From Rhizosphaericola mali (GTDB lineage Bacteria; Bacteroidota; Bacteroidia; Chitinophagales; Chitinophagaceae), in contig NZ_CP044016.1 of NCBI RefSeq assembly GCF_004337365.2, positions 682,001-746,000 of the forward strand: a DNA stretch of 64,000 nt, read 5' to 3'. The notes below the pieces were generated by a model that was given only the letters and a program-made list of their open reading frames with translations, made no database searches and was not told the origin of the DNA. Shown here one piece after another: positions 8,809 through 17,591 of this stretch. The translations under genes were made by a program, and so were the position numbers. The first letter of the stretch is position 1, and each line of letters begins with the position of its first letter.

Positions 8809-9888
8809 TTTGTTAATGACATTATACATTTCCTGTACCATCCCATTTTTGGGTTTGTCTAAGACCAATTCCCAAAACATAATTCCACCAAGATGATATT
8901 TTTTTACATACTCCGTTTTGGCTTTAACTGAAGCAAGATCATCACCAGATGCAAATAATTTTTTGTCAGCATTATACCAATAAGGGGCTTGTGCTTTTTT
9001 ATCCCAATAGTATTTCCAACCGTTCGCTGTAGTTAATTTCGTGTCATAATGTTGGAAATCTGCGCCATCCGTTGGTAGTCCTTTTTGGTACAGACCATTT
9101 TGAATATTAGGAACATCTTTCCATGTACGCGTGTAAAATGCTGCTCCGATGACTAATTTGTCTGCAGGAATTCCCAGCTTTAATAAATATTGGACTGCAT
9201 TATCTACGGATTCTTCTTTTGCTTTTGTACTAAACAATGGCGTATGATGCCCGGTAACAGTGGAATATCCATTGACCAAATCATAACTCATAATATTGAC
9301 ATTGTCTACCATGGGCATGATTTTTTTCCATTCTACAGAAGAGTCTAAATAACTCTGAAAGCCACCAGCTGCAAAACTAATTTGATAACTATTGCCCAAT
9401 GTTTGGCGTAAAGTTTCAATTAAAGACGTAAAATTTGGTTTGTCTGCAGCTTGAAATTTGTGTCCAGGAAATCCTTGAATTGTTGGATATTCCCAATCTA
9501 AATCAATCCCATCGGAATGAAAATATTCACTTATTTCTTTCACTGAATTAGCAAAACTTTCTCTGCCATTTGGTGTAGAAAATCCTTCCGAACAAGGTGC
9601 ACAAGCACTCCAACCACCCATGGATAGTAAGATTTTCAACTTTGGATGCGTCTTTTTTAATTCTACTAAATGCTTGATTGTTGCGGAATCTTTGGCATTT
9701 TCAATATGAAATTTATTATTTTTTAAGTGTCCGAATGAGAAAATAATTTCATCCAATTCGTTTACATCGTATTTATCAATGAGATTTTTATCGCCCGTAT
9801 AATAAGCGATAATTTTTGGCTTTTGCGCCATACTTATTTGCGTAATAGTCATACCTATTGCTGCAAATAATAAATGTTTTAGTTTCAT
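8806..9888 (-). CDS. GH18 family chitinase
   Basis: 360 residues counted from the ATG at 9888, chosen because it begins a clean signal peptide (MKLKHLLFAAIGMTITQISMAQ). The longer frame to 9939 would add 17 non-signal residues and overlap the next gene's region. The catalytic DxxDxDxE motif is read as DGIDLDWEYP, and the SMGGW strand and MSYDLVNGY segment are also present. This is the (beta/alpha)8 chitinase fold that cleaves beta-1,4-GlcNAc polymers by substrate-assisted catalysis. No carbohydrate-binding module or C-terminal secretion domain is seen, so the product is likely periplasmic or soluble-secreted. A -7 promoter element lies at 9910-9917. Confidence 0.92.
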   Translation of the reverse strand: MKLKHLLFAAIGMTITQISMAQKPKIIAYYTGDKNLIDKYDVNELDEIIFSFGHLKNNKFHIENAKDSATIKHLVELKKTHPKLKILLSMGGWSACAPCSEGFSTPNGRESFANSVKEISEYFHSDGIDLDWEYPTIQGFPGHKFQAADKPNFTSLIETLRQTLGNSYQISFAAGGFQSYLDSSVEWKKIMPMVDNVNIMSYDLVNGYSTVTGHHTPLFSTKAKEESVDNAVQYLLKLGIPADKLVIGAAFYTRTWKDVPNIQNGLYQKGLPTDGADFQHYDTKLTTANGWKYYWDKKAQAPYWYNADKKLFASGDDLASVKAKTEYVKKYHLGGIMFWELVLDKPKNGMVQEMYNVINK

Positions 9889-9909
9889 GCGTATCAATTT
9901 TTTGCCTTT

Positions 9910-9917
9910 CAAATATA
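9910..9917 (-). promoter_or_regulatory. Bacteroidota -7 promoter element for the chitinase gene
   Basis: On the minus strand the sequence is TATATTTG, an exact TAnnTTTG match, 21 nt upstream of the ATG at 9888. No clear TTTG -33 element is seen at the expected 19-nt spacing. Confidence 0.5.
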
Positions 9918-9980
9918 AACTACAATTGTTAAGGTTCATTGCGTATTCGGATTTATCACAATATTTTAGGAAATTGCAGT

Positions 9981-11132
9981 ATGATTTCTTTTCCTATTTT
10001 TTTGGATAATAATGCGACAACCAAGCTAGATCCTTTAGTTTTAGCGGCGATGATGCCCTATTTAACCGACAACTATGGTAATGCTGCAAGTGTGCAACAT
10101 TCCTATGGTTGGGTGGCGGATGAGGCTGTAAAGATAGCTCGACAAGAAATTGCGACTACAATCAATGCCTTACCTCAAGAGATTGTATTCACTTCCGGAG
10201 CTACGGAAAGCGATAATCTGGCATTAAAAGGAGTGTGGGAAGCGTATAAATCTAAAGGAAATCATATTATAACGGTCTCGACAGAGCATAAGGCAGTCTT
10301 AGATAGTTGTGCCTACATACAGGCGCATGGTGGCGAAGTGACTTATCTGAATGTAGATGAAAATGGTCAAATAGATTTGGATGATTTACAAAAAAATATA
10401 AAGTCAACAACCATACTTATTGCCGTAATGTTTGCCAATAATGAAACTGGCGCATTACAACCCATTGAAAAAATTGGAGAAATCGCTCGCGCAAATAATG
10501 TTTTATTTTTCTGTGATGCTACCCAAGCAATAGGCAAAACTAAAATTGATGTTCAAAATTTAAATATAGATTTAATGGCGATGTCCGGACACAAAATTCA
10601 CGGACCTAAAGGAATCGGTGCGCTATATTTGCGTAGACGTTCGCCTCGTGTAACTATTCTCGAACAAATGAATGGTGGTGATCATGAAAACGGTCGCAGA
10701 AGTGGTACCTTGAATGTACCTGGAATTGTAGGTATGGGAAAGGCTTTTTCTTTGGCTATGGATAATTTGGATATGGAAATTAGTCGACTAGAAAATTTGC
10801 GTGATGATATAGAAAATTTTATAGTTCAAAATATTCCTAATTGCCATGTTAATGGTAAAAAAAATAGATTGCCTCATGTAACAAATATATCTTTTTTTGA
10901 ACCCAATAGTAATCAGTTATTAGCTGCGTTTCGCTCTAAATTAGCGGTGTCAGCAGGTAGTGCGTGTACTTCTGCTAAAAATGAACCAAGCTATGTACTT
11001 GAAGCGATGGGGTTGGGTGTAGAAGCTGCAAACAGTGCCATTCGAATTTCTTTGAGTAGATTTACTTCGAAGGAAGAAATTGATTTCGCCAAAGCTTTTA
11101 TAGTAGAAACAGTGAAAGGTTTGCAACTATAA
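9981..11132 (+). CDS. Cysteine desulfurase (NifS/IscS type)
   Basis: 383 residues from the ATG at 9981, which places the family start at MISFPIFLDNNATTKLDP. An upstream frame start at 9939 would add an unrelated 14 residues. The PLP lysine is in MSGHKIHGPKGIGAL and the catalytic loop cysteine in VSAGSACTSAKNEPSYVL. CDATQAIGK gives the PLP-binding Asp region. It releases sulfur from cysteine as an enzyme persulfide for Fe-S cluster or thio-nucleoside synthesis. No isc/suf scaffold genes are adjacent, so the pathway is open. The 3' end overlaps the convergent nitroreductase gene by 6 bp. Confidence 0.93.
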   Translation: MISFPIFLDNNATTKLDPLVLAAMMPYLTDNYGNAASVQHSYGWVADEAVKIARQEIATTINALPQEIVFTSGATESDNLALKGVWEAYKSKGNHIITVSTEHKAVLDSCAYIQAHGGEVTYLNVDENGQIDLDDLQKNIKSTTILIAVMFANNETGALQPIEKIGEIARANNVLFFCDATQAIGKTKIDVQNLNIDLMAMSGHKIHGPKGIGALYLRRRSPRVTILEQMNGGDHENGRRSGTLNVPGIVGMGKAFSLAMDNLDMEISRLENLRDDIENFIVQNIPNCHVNGKKNRLPHVTNISFFEPNSNQLLAAFRSKLAVSAGSACTSAKNEPSYVLEAMGLGVEAANSAIRISLSRFTSKEEIDFAKAFIVETVKGLQL

Positions 11133-11855
11133 TTGATGGTAAATTTCTTCAAAAGGGACGCGATATCTTTCTCCACGAATACCTTCATTACCCATTCGGA
11201 TACCACAAGGAATGACCATGTTTATGCGAACTTTGCATGGTAATTTTAGTATGTTTTTTACTTTTCGACTATCAAATCCTTCTAATGGACAAGTGTCATA
11301 TCCCTGTTCGGACATGGCGATCATAAAGGTTTGAGAAGCAAGCGCACAAGACTTTTGGACTACCGCATTCATTTCACTTTCGGTTACTTGATAAACGACA
11401 CTTCTGAAAGGCGCAAGTAAATAGACAATCATTTTACGTAATAATCCGATCAGCCGAAATCCTCTACTATATAAAAATGGCATGAGCAAATTATAGTATC
11501 CATTGGCATCTTTTATACGTTTTTCATGTTTTGCTTTTGGACTATTACGCTCAATATTTTTCTTTTCAAATGCAAAAATCATTTTTGAACGTTTGCGATG
11601 TAAATCCTGTCTTGTCACAAATACTACGACTTGATCTGCTGTTTTTACGGAAGATTGATCAAAACATGCGGGTACTAATTTTTGTATTATTTCTTTGTTG
11701 GTAATATGATAAAATTCCCATAGTTGCATATTCGAACTATTGGGTGCTAAGGTGGCTAGCTCCAAACAATTCTTGACCTTTTCAATGTCCAAAGATTTTC
11801 TTTTATCAAAAAGTCTAACTGAACGACGAAAATTTAAAATTTCTTTTAATGTCAT
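11127..11855 (-). CDS. Nitroreductase-family FMN oxidoreductase
   Basis: 242 residues from the ATG at 11855 (MTLKEILNFRRSVRLFDKRK); a frame start at 11894 would read through the upstream hairpin and is unlikely. RRSVRLFD is the typical FMN phosphate-binding start, APNSSNMQLWEFY is the FMN-contacting segment, and GYDTCPLEGFD near residue 190 is the usual substrate-side loop. It should reduce nitro- or quinone-type compounds or act as a flavin dehalogenase-like reductase with NAD(P)H; the true substrate is unknown. It has an inserted basic helix region around residues 95-140 compared with minimal family members. Confidence 0.82.
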   Translation of the reverse strand: MTLKEILNFRRSVRLFDKRKSLDIEKVKNCLELATLAPNSSNMQLWEFYHITNKEIIQKLVPACFDQSSVKTADQVVVFVTRQDLHRKRSKMIFAFEKKNIERNSPKAKHEKRIKDANGYYNLLMPFLYSRGFRLIGLLRKMIVYLLAPFRSVVYQVTESEMNAVVQKSCALASQTFMIAMSEQGYDTCPLEGFDSRKVKNILKLPCKVRINMVIPCGIRMGNEGIRGERYRVPFEEIYHQL

Positions 11856-11871
11856 ATTTGAAAATAAATAG

Positions 11872-11894
11872 GTGCAAGATGAAGGATCTTGCAC
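11872..11894 (-). terminator. Hairpin terminator after the oligopeptidase gene
   Basis: Perfect 9-bp arms GTGCAAGAT / ATCTTGCAC with a 5-nt loop lie 9 nt beyond the minus-strand stop at 11903. On the minus strand it is followed by CTATTTATTTT. It sits 16 nt before the nitroreductase ATG and so separates the two transcripts. Confidence 0.65.
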
Positions 11895-11902
11895 TATAAA
11901 TA

Positions 11903-14053
11903 TTATTGCACATTATTTTCTAATGCGAGTAAAAAAGCATAATTCAATGCGATGTCTTTCAAGTAATCGAATCTACCAGATGCACCGCCATGTCCAAAAT
12001 CCATATTGGTGTGCAGCAACAGAACATTGTGATCTGTTTTCAAATCTCGCAATTTCGCTACCCATTTTGCCGGTTCGAAATACTGTACTTGGCTATCATG
12101 CAACCCTGTCGTTACAAGCAAATTGGGATAATTTTTCTTTTCTACATTTTCATAAGGGGAATAACTTTTCATATAGTCATAGGCGGGTTTATTTTTCGGA
12201 TTTCCCCATTCGTCAAACTCATTGGTTGTTAATGGAATGGATTCATCCAACATCGTATTCACTACGTCCACAAACGGCACTTGAGCAATAGCTCCATGAA
12301 ATAAATTAGGTGCCATATTTACAACAGCCCCCATTAATAAACCACCTGCGCTACCACCTTGCGCATATAAATGTGCTGTATCCGTATATTTTTCTTGAAT
12401 TAAATATTTCCCACAATCGATGAAGTCCGTAAATGTATTTTTCTTTTTCATTAATTTTCCATCCAAATACCATTGTCTCCCCATCTCTTGTCCACCTCTG
12501 ATATGTGCAATCGCATAAGCAAATCCTCTATTCAATAAAGATAAGCGCGAACTATTAAACGTAGCATCAATACTATGACCATACGAACCATAAGCATATA
12601 GTAGGAGCGGGGCTTTGCCATTTTTTTGAAAATCCCTTTTGTATACTATGGAAATGGGAATAAGTGTACCGTCCGTCGCTTTTGCATACAATCTTTCTGC
12701 TGAATAATCATTTGGATTATATCCTCCCAACACCTCTTGAGTTTTGAGTGTAGTTTTCTTTTTGGTAGACATATCATAAGCAAATACACTATTAGGCGTA
12801 ACTAAAGAAGTGTAGTTGTATCTTAATGTGTCTGAATTGTATTCTATATTGCCCGATGTATATGCCATGTAGTCCGGTTCACCAAAATCGATATAATAGT
12901 TTTCATTTGTTTTGAGATTGCGAACATTTAACTGGACCAAACCTTTTTCGCGTTCGTTGATGACTATGAAATTGGCAAATTCATCTATACTTTCTAACAA
13001 GACATCAGGACGGTGTGGGATAATTTCTTTCCAATGTTCTTGATAAGTGGAGTCTAGCGAAGTCTCCATCAACTTGAAATTCTCTGCGTTTTGATTTGTT
13101 TTTACTAAAAATTTATCCTTTAATGCTACGACGTCGTAAATGACATTTGGTATTCTTTTTTGGAATACTTTAAATGCTTGGTTGGGTTCATTTGCCTTAA
13201 TAAAATGATATTCTGAACTGACGGTCGCTTCAGATACTATAAAAATATAATCCTCGGATTTACTTCTAAAAACACCAATATAGTTGCTTTTATCTTTTTC
13301 ATCATAAACAATTTTATCCGCAGTTTTTTCCCCTTTTTTATGGCGTTTTATTTTTTCGGAAAGTAAAGTTTCTGGATTGTTATACGTATAAAATAAAGTC
13401 TCATTATCCGCTGCCCATACTGGATCACCACCCGTATTAAGAATGGCGTCCTCTAATATTTTACCCGTTTCTAAATCCTTTATGTGAATGGTATATTGGC
13501 GGCGCGAAACAGTATCCACTCCAAATGCCAAATAGCGATTATCGTCGCTAATGTCAAATCCAGTGGCTGCATAATAAGCATGTCCTTTTGCCATTTGATC
13601 CACATCCAAAAGAATTTCTTCAGAAGCCTCTAGATTGCCTTTTTTACGACAATATTTAAAATATTGTTGCCCTTCCTCAGTACGAGAGTAGTAATAATAA
13701 CCATTTTTGAATACAGGGACACTCTCATCTTTTTCTTTAATTCTACTTTTCATTTCCTGAAATAAAGTAGTTTGTAAAGGTTTTGTAGCTGCCATCATGG
13801 TATCCAAATAAGCATTTTCTTCTTTAAGATATTGGACAACTTCATTACTATCTGGCCCTTTTTTGAAATAATCAATCATCCAATAATAAGGATCTGCGAC
13901 AGTATCGCCATGAATTACCCGAATATGTTCTTTTTTCTCTGCAATTGGCGCTTGAACAGCAGGCCATTTATATTGATTTTCGTTCATTGTATTTTCTATT
14001 TTGCAACTAGCCAAAAATAACAAGCAATTCACTAACAGCAAGTTATATTTCAT
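11903..14053 (-). CDS. Prolyl oligopeptidase family peptidase, oligopeptidase B-like lipoprotein
   Basis: 716 residues from the ATG at 14053, which starts a lipoprotein signal peptide (MKYNLLLVNCLLFLASCK, lipobox LASC). The 37 residues further upstream in frame have no such logic. After the signal, VADPYYWMID is the usual start of the seven-bladed propeller. The catalytic part from about residue 450 has the nucleophile in GGSAGGLLMG, VPFVDVVNTMLD, and a terminal FGHGGASGRFD with the catalytic His. This is an S9A serine peptidase that cuts short peptides, probably after basic residues as in PtrB. Lipid anchoring places it in the periplasm or on the outer membrane. Confidence 0.92.
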   Translation of the reverse strand: MKYNLLLVNCLLFLASCKIENTMNENQYKWPAVQAPIAEKKEHIRVIHGDTVADPYYWMIDYFKKGPDSNEVVQYLKEENAYLDTMMAATKPLQTTLFQEMKSRIKEKDESVPVFKNGYYYYSRTEEGQQYFKYCRKKGNLEASEEILLDVDQMAKGHAYYAATGFDISDDNRYLAFGVDTVSRRQYTIHIKDLETGKILEDAILNTGGDPVWAADNETLFYTYNNPETLLSEKIKRHKKGEKTADKIVYDEKDKSNYIGVFRSKSEDYIFIVSEATVSSEYHFIKANEPNQAFKVFQKRIPNVIYDVVALKDKFLVKTNQNAENFKLMETSLDSTYQEHWKEIIPHRPDVLLESIDEFANFIVINEREKGLVQLNVRNLKTNENYYIDFGEPDYMAYTSGNIEYNSDTLRYNYTSLVTPNSVFAYDMSTKKKTTLKTQEVLGGYNPNDYSAERLYAKATDGTLIPISIVYKRDFQKNGKAPLLLYAYGSYGHSIDATFNSSRLSLLNRGFAYAIAHIRGGQEMGRQWYLDGKLMKKKNTFTDFIDCGKYLIQEKYTDTAHLYAQGGSAGGLLMGAVVNMAPNLFHGAIAQVPFVDVVNTMLDESIPLTTNEFDEWGNPKNKPAYDYMKSYSPYENVEKKNYPNLLVTTGLHDSQVQYFEPAKWVAKLRDLKTDHNVLLLHTNMDFGHGGASGRFDYLKDIALNYAFLLALENNVQ

Positions 14054-14131
14054 TTGTCTTGGTTTTAATTGAAATAATGTGAAATTGACGTTTAAATTAA
14101 GACAAATATGCGAATTGGCAGAAAGAGTAAG

Positions 14132-14139
14132 TAATTTTG
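14132..14139 (+). promoter_or_regulatory. -7 promoter element for the YkuD-like gene
   Basis: TAATTTTG matches TAnnTTTG and ends 13 nt before the ATG at 14153. Confidence 0.45.
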
Positions 14140-14152
14140 TAAGGAATAAATT

Positions 14153-15445
14153 ATGAAGAAGCAAAGTATTTTAATCACGGTTTTGTTGTTTACTTGTTGG
14201 GGTAATTACATTTTCGCACAGTATAATGCCAAATCCATACATACTGATTTTGTAAAAAAAGAACGTCGAGAAAAATTTGATAAATATTTATTGAATAATA
14301 CAATAGAGGAGACTTTTAATGGCGATCTTGATGAAGATACCGAATTTGATTTTGAGTCTTCTTGTCTTTCTGCGATTCAATTTCAGATAAAAAATGAAAC
14401 GGTTTTAAAGGGTTTGAATAAAATGGTTGCCAACTATAATACGCTTTCTGGATCTACAAAACGAGCTTTATTGTCGGCTATTTATAGTTTGTATCCCAAT
14501 GATTTTGCAGCGGTTATGCGTTTGTTTTTAAAGACAGAAACCAATCCAAAATTGTTTTCTATTGCGGCTGTATATCTGTATCGTTTGGATGGCTCTATGA
14601 ATTTTACCCAAAATGTAAAAAATGAAGAACGCAAAATCGGGGGTTATGATACTTTACCGATTTTGCATGAATTGAATAAATATATTTCGAGTCATGATCG
14701 CATGACATTTCAACCTCATCCAGCGCTTTTGCAATTATTTGAATGGGAAAAAGGTGGACACATTAAGACCGTTTATTCTTTTCAAAGATGGAATCGTAAT
14801 TATCCAGGGATGGCAGTTGTTCAATTGGAAGATGGTAGTTTTGCAAGGGATTCTTCGGGTAAATTATTGACGTTCAAGCAATTGGCAAGAGCTGGTACGA
14901 ATTTACCTTATTTCATAACTAATGGCAATACGCCGCAAGGTATTTTTAGCATCAATGGTACGGGTATTTCTCGTAATTTGATTATCGGACCGACACCTAA
15001 TTTGCAAACTATATTGCCTTTCGAAATGGAATCTCAGTTCTGGTTCAGAGGTTATGATAGTACGGAAGCTCCTTTGGATAACTATAAAAATCTATTGCCC
15101 GGTTCCTGGCAAAATTATAGTCCAATATTCGAATCTTTTTATGCAGGGAAATGTGGCCGTAGTGAGATAATAGCACATGGTGTAACAATCGATCCTAAAT
15201 ATTTCAAAAATGAACCTTTTTATCCTTTAGCACCTACGGATGGCTGCCTCTGTGCACCAGAACTGTGGAATGAAGAGGATGGAACTTTAGATCAGAGCGA
15301 ACAATTACGTTTGGTAAATACATTTAACAGAACACCTGAAAGACGCGGTTTCTTATTTGTAATTAATCTAAATAATGCATCGAAAGCCGTGACTTCTGAA
15401 GAAGTTGAATTACTCGTAAATCAATTTGAAAATAGCCAAAAATAA
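14153..15445 (+). CDS. Secreted protein with L,D-transpeptidase (YkuD)-like C-terminus
   Basis: 430 residues with a signal peptide ending at FAQ (about residue 22). Residues 25-190 are helical with no motif I recognise. From about residue 245 the pattern YFITNGNTPQGIFSINGTG resembles the strand before the YkuD active site, and residues near 345-375 contain SEIIAHGVTIDP and, after an insert, PTDGCLCAPELW. That matches the His...(S/T)xGC spacing of L,D-transpeptidases. The true YkuD protein at 57277-57795 has the same TDGC form. It may cross-link peptidoglycan or lipoprotein, but the spacing is wider than usual, so this is an inference. Confidence 0.65.
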   Translation: MKKQSILITVLLFTCWGNYIFAQYNAKSIHTDFVKKERREKFDKYLLNNTIEETFNGDLDEDTEFDFESSCLSAIQFQIKNETVLKGLNKMVANYNTLSGSTKRALLSAIYSLYPNDFAAVMRLFLKTETNPKLFSIAAVYLYRLDGSMNFTQNVKNEERKIGGYDTLPILHELNKYISSHDRMTFQPHPALLQLFEWEKGGHIKTVYSFQRWNRNYPGMAVVQLEDGSFARDSSGKLLTFKQLARAGTNLPYFITNGNTPQGIFSINGTGISRNLIIGPTPNLQTILPFEMESQFWFRGYDSTEAPLDNYKNLLPGSWQNYSPIFESFYAGKCGRSEIIAHGVTIDPKYFKNEPFYPLAPTDGCLCAPELWNEEDGTLDQSEQLRLVNTFNRTPERRGFLFVINLNNASKAVTSEEVELLVNQFENSQK

Positions 15446-15446
15446 A

Positions 15447-15474
15447 AATGAGAAAGAATTATTTCTTTCTCATT
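15447..15474. terminator. Bidirectional terminator between convergent genes
   Basis: Arms AATGAGAAAGAA / TTCTTTCTCATT surround a 4-nt loop. The minus-strand RluA-type gene's stop (15459-15461) lies in the loop, so its last codons form one arm. Confidence 0.7.
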
Positions 15475-16163
15475 TGTTGTAAGGAAGCGCGCATATCTTT
15501 GGGTAGTGGCGCTTCTAATGCATAGTTTTTACCATCCAATTCAAAATTTAATTTGTAGGAGTGGAGTGCCAGTCGACTAAGTATCGGCTTCTCATCCTCT
15601 TCTAGTTTGGATAGTTTATAATTCTTTCTGATAGAAGATACTTTCAGTGGTTGACCATCTCCATATAGTTCATCACATACCAAAGAATGTCCCAAATACT
15701 TAGTATGAACTCTGATCTGGTGGGTTCTTCCCGTATGAATTCTAAACTCCACTAAAGAATATAATGGAAATTTTTCAACTGTTTCATAGTCTGTAATGGA
15801 TTCCTTTCCTTTACTATGAACAATCATAATGCTGGTCTTTTCTTTACTTTCCATGATCGCAGCGTTTACGGTCCCGCTTTCTGGATAAATCGTACCATTT
15901 ACCAAACCTAAATATCGCTTGTCCATATCATGCGAAAGAAAAAGTGCAGATAATTTTTTATGCGTATCTGCATCTTTGGCAAATATGATTAAGCCACTAG
16001 TTGGTCGGTCAATACGATGTACTACAAAAATATTTTCATGATCTTTTTGCAGTATGGCTTTTAAGGATGGTTGTACATTCGCACGATCTGGAATGCTCAA
16101 CATTCCAGAAGGTTTATTTACAGCGATGATTTTCTCATCTTCAAATACAATATCTAACTTCAT
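15459..16163 (-). CDS. RluA-family RNA pseudouridine synthase
   Basis: 234 residues, beginning MKLDIVFEDEKIIAVNKPSGM. The catalytic Asp lies in VHRIDRPTSGLIIFAKD near residue 53, and the C-terminal signature FRIHTGRTHQIRVH is near 140. There is no S4 domain in front, so it resembles the short RluA/TruC/RluE-like members rather than RluC or RluD. It isomerises a uridine in rRNA or tRNA; the position cannot be set by eye. It lies 18 bp after the RluB-type gene and likely forms an operon with it. Confidence 0.88.
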   Translation of the reverse strand: MKLDIVFEDEKIIAVNKPSGMLSIPDRANVQPSLKAILQKDHENIFVVHRIDRPTSGLIIFAKDADTHKKLSALFLSHDMDKRYLGLVNGTIYPESGTVNAAIMESKEKTSIMIVHSKGKESITDYETVEKFPLYSLVEFRIHTGRTHQIRVHTKYLGHSLVCDELYGDGQPLKVSSIRKNYKLSKLEEDEKPILSRLALHSYKLNFELDGKNYALEAPLPKDMRASLQQMRKK

Positions 16164-16181
16164 ATAATGCGATCCTACTAT

Positions 16182-17567
16182 TTAGTCGTTTTCTTTTCTT
16201 TTGCGTTCTCTTTTGACTATAGGTTTAGAGGAATCTGCTTTTTTGGGAATTCTCGCTCTTTGCTTTTTTTCTCCACCTTCTGATGCTTCTATTCCTTTTT
16301 CCTTTTTAGGCATTTTGCCATAAGATGGATTTGTTTTTTTGGAAGTTCTCGCACTTTGCTTTTTTTCTGCGCTTCCTGATTCGTCTATTCCTTTTTCCTT
16401 TTTAGGCATTTTGCCAAAAGATGAATTCGTTTTTTTAGGGGTTCTAACCTTTGACTTTTTGTCTACTCCTTCATCATCGTCGTCATCTTTCGGTTTTTTG
16501 ACAAAAGATTGATTCAAAAATTTCAATTGACGCACTTCTTTTTCAGAAAGAAAACGCCAATGTCCACGTTCTACATTTTTCTTAGTCAAATTGGCAAACA
16601 TGACTCTGTCCAATGCCTTAACTTCATAACCTAAATATTCGAAAATACGACGTACGATTCTGTTTCTACCACTATGGATCTCAATACCGACCAAGCTTTT
16701 GTCTTTTGGATCTACGTAACCAACACTATCCGCTTGTATCAATCCGTCTTCCAATGTGATACCATTGATGATTGCTTCTGCATCTTTTTTAGTTAAATCT
16801 TTATCCAATTTAACTTCATAGATTTTCTTAACGCCGAATTTTGGGTGCGTTAATTTTTGCGCCATATCTCCATCATTAGTCAATAGCAAAACACCTGTGG
16901 TATTTCTATCTAGACGGCCGATAGGGTAGATACGTTCTTCGGTTACATTTTTTACCAAATCATAAACGGTGCGGCGACCTTGAGGATCGCTCACTGTAGT
17001 CAAATGATCTTTTGGCTTATTGATCAATATGTAAACTAGATTTTTTTGTAAAAAAATCTTTTTCCCTTTTACAGAAATATTGTCTTCACTAGATACTTTG
17101 AATCCTGGAGTGGTAACAACTTCGTTATTCACCTTAACTACACCTTCTTTGATAATATCTGCCGCTTCACGTCGTCCACAGACGCCGCTATGTGCCAAAT
17201 ATTTATTCAAAGGCATTTCTCCTTTTTCCTTATTTTCAATAATAGCTGGTGCAAAAGATTTCGTGATATTTCTCTTCATGAAATGTTTGGTATTGCCATA
17301 CTTTTCTTTGTGAGAAAGTTTTGTTTCGCCTTCTGCTGCTTCATCTTTTCCCTTTTTCAATCTGAAATTAGGAATGTTTGTCGCATTTTGTGAAGAAAAA
17401 TTATCTTTCGTAACCTTACGATAATTTTCATTATTTCTTTGGCGTGCAGCATTACCTTTGGCCTTTAATTCAGCCTTCGCCGCACGTTTCTCTTGCTTAA
17501 ATTTTTCTTTCTTTTTTGCTCCGGAAAGTTCTTTGTTGATAAACTTATCAAATCCTTTTGCTCCCAT
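16182..17567 (-). CDS. rluB: RluB/RsuA-family pseudouridine synthase with basic repeat tail
   Basis: 461 residues, far longer than the about 240 of the catalytic core. Residues 1-115 are Lys/Arg/Ala-rich and disordered-looking. An S4 RNA-binding domain starts at MPLNKYLAHSGVCGRREAAD near residue 117, and the catalytic Asp is in YPIGRLDRNTTGVLLLTNDGD near 216. GRNRIVRRIFEYLGYEVKALDRV is the usual C-terminal signature. Residues 340-461 are a second basic tail with a 32-residue tandem repeat. It would form a pseudouridine in 23S rRNA (position 2605 in E. coli numbering for RluB). Low-complexity extensions on this protein are frequent in Bacteroidota. Confidence 0.88.
   Translation of the reverse strand: MGAKGFDKFINKELSGAKKKEKFKQEKRAAKAELKAKGNAARQRNNENYRKVTKDNFSSQNATNIPNFRLKKGKDEAAEGETKLSHKEKYGNTKHFMKRNITKSFAPAIIENKEKGEMPLNKYLAHSGVCGRREAADIIKEGVVKVNNEVVTTPGFKVSSEDNISVKGKKIFLQKNLVYILINKPKDHLTTVSDPQGRRTVYDLVKNVTEERIYPIGRLDRNTTGVLLLTNDGDMAQKLTHPKFGVKKIYEVKLDKDLTKKDAEAIINGITLEDGLIQADSVGYVDPKDKSLVGIEIHSGRNRIVRRIFEYLGYEVKALDRVMFANLTKKNVERGHWRFLSEKEVRQLKFLNQSFVKKPKDDDDDEGVDKKSKVRTPKKTNSSFGKMPKKEKGIDESGSAEKKQSARTSKKTNPSYGKMPKKEKGIEASEGGEKKQRARIPKKADSSKPIVKRERKRKEND
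16254..16445 (-). repeat. 96-nt in-frame tandem repeat in the RluB-type tail
   Basis: Two full units of 32 codons (residues 375-406 and 407-438), each containing KKTN, FGKMPKKEKGI or YGKMPKKEKGI, and EKKQ, followed by a partial third (RIPKKADSS). The unit is strongly basic, and its second copy differs at about ten residues from the first. Confidence 0.85.
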
Positions 17568-17591
17568 TTGGATACTTGTTTTACTTGACGA

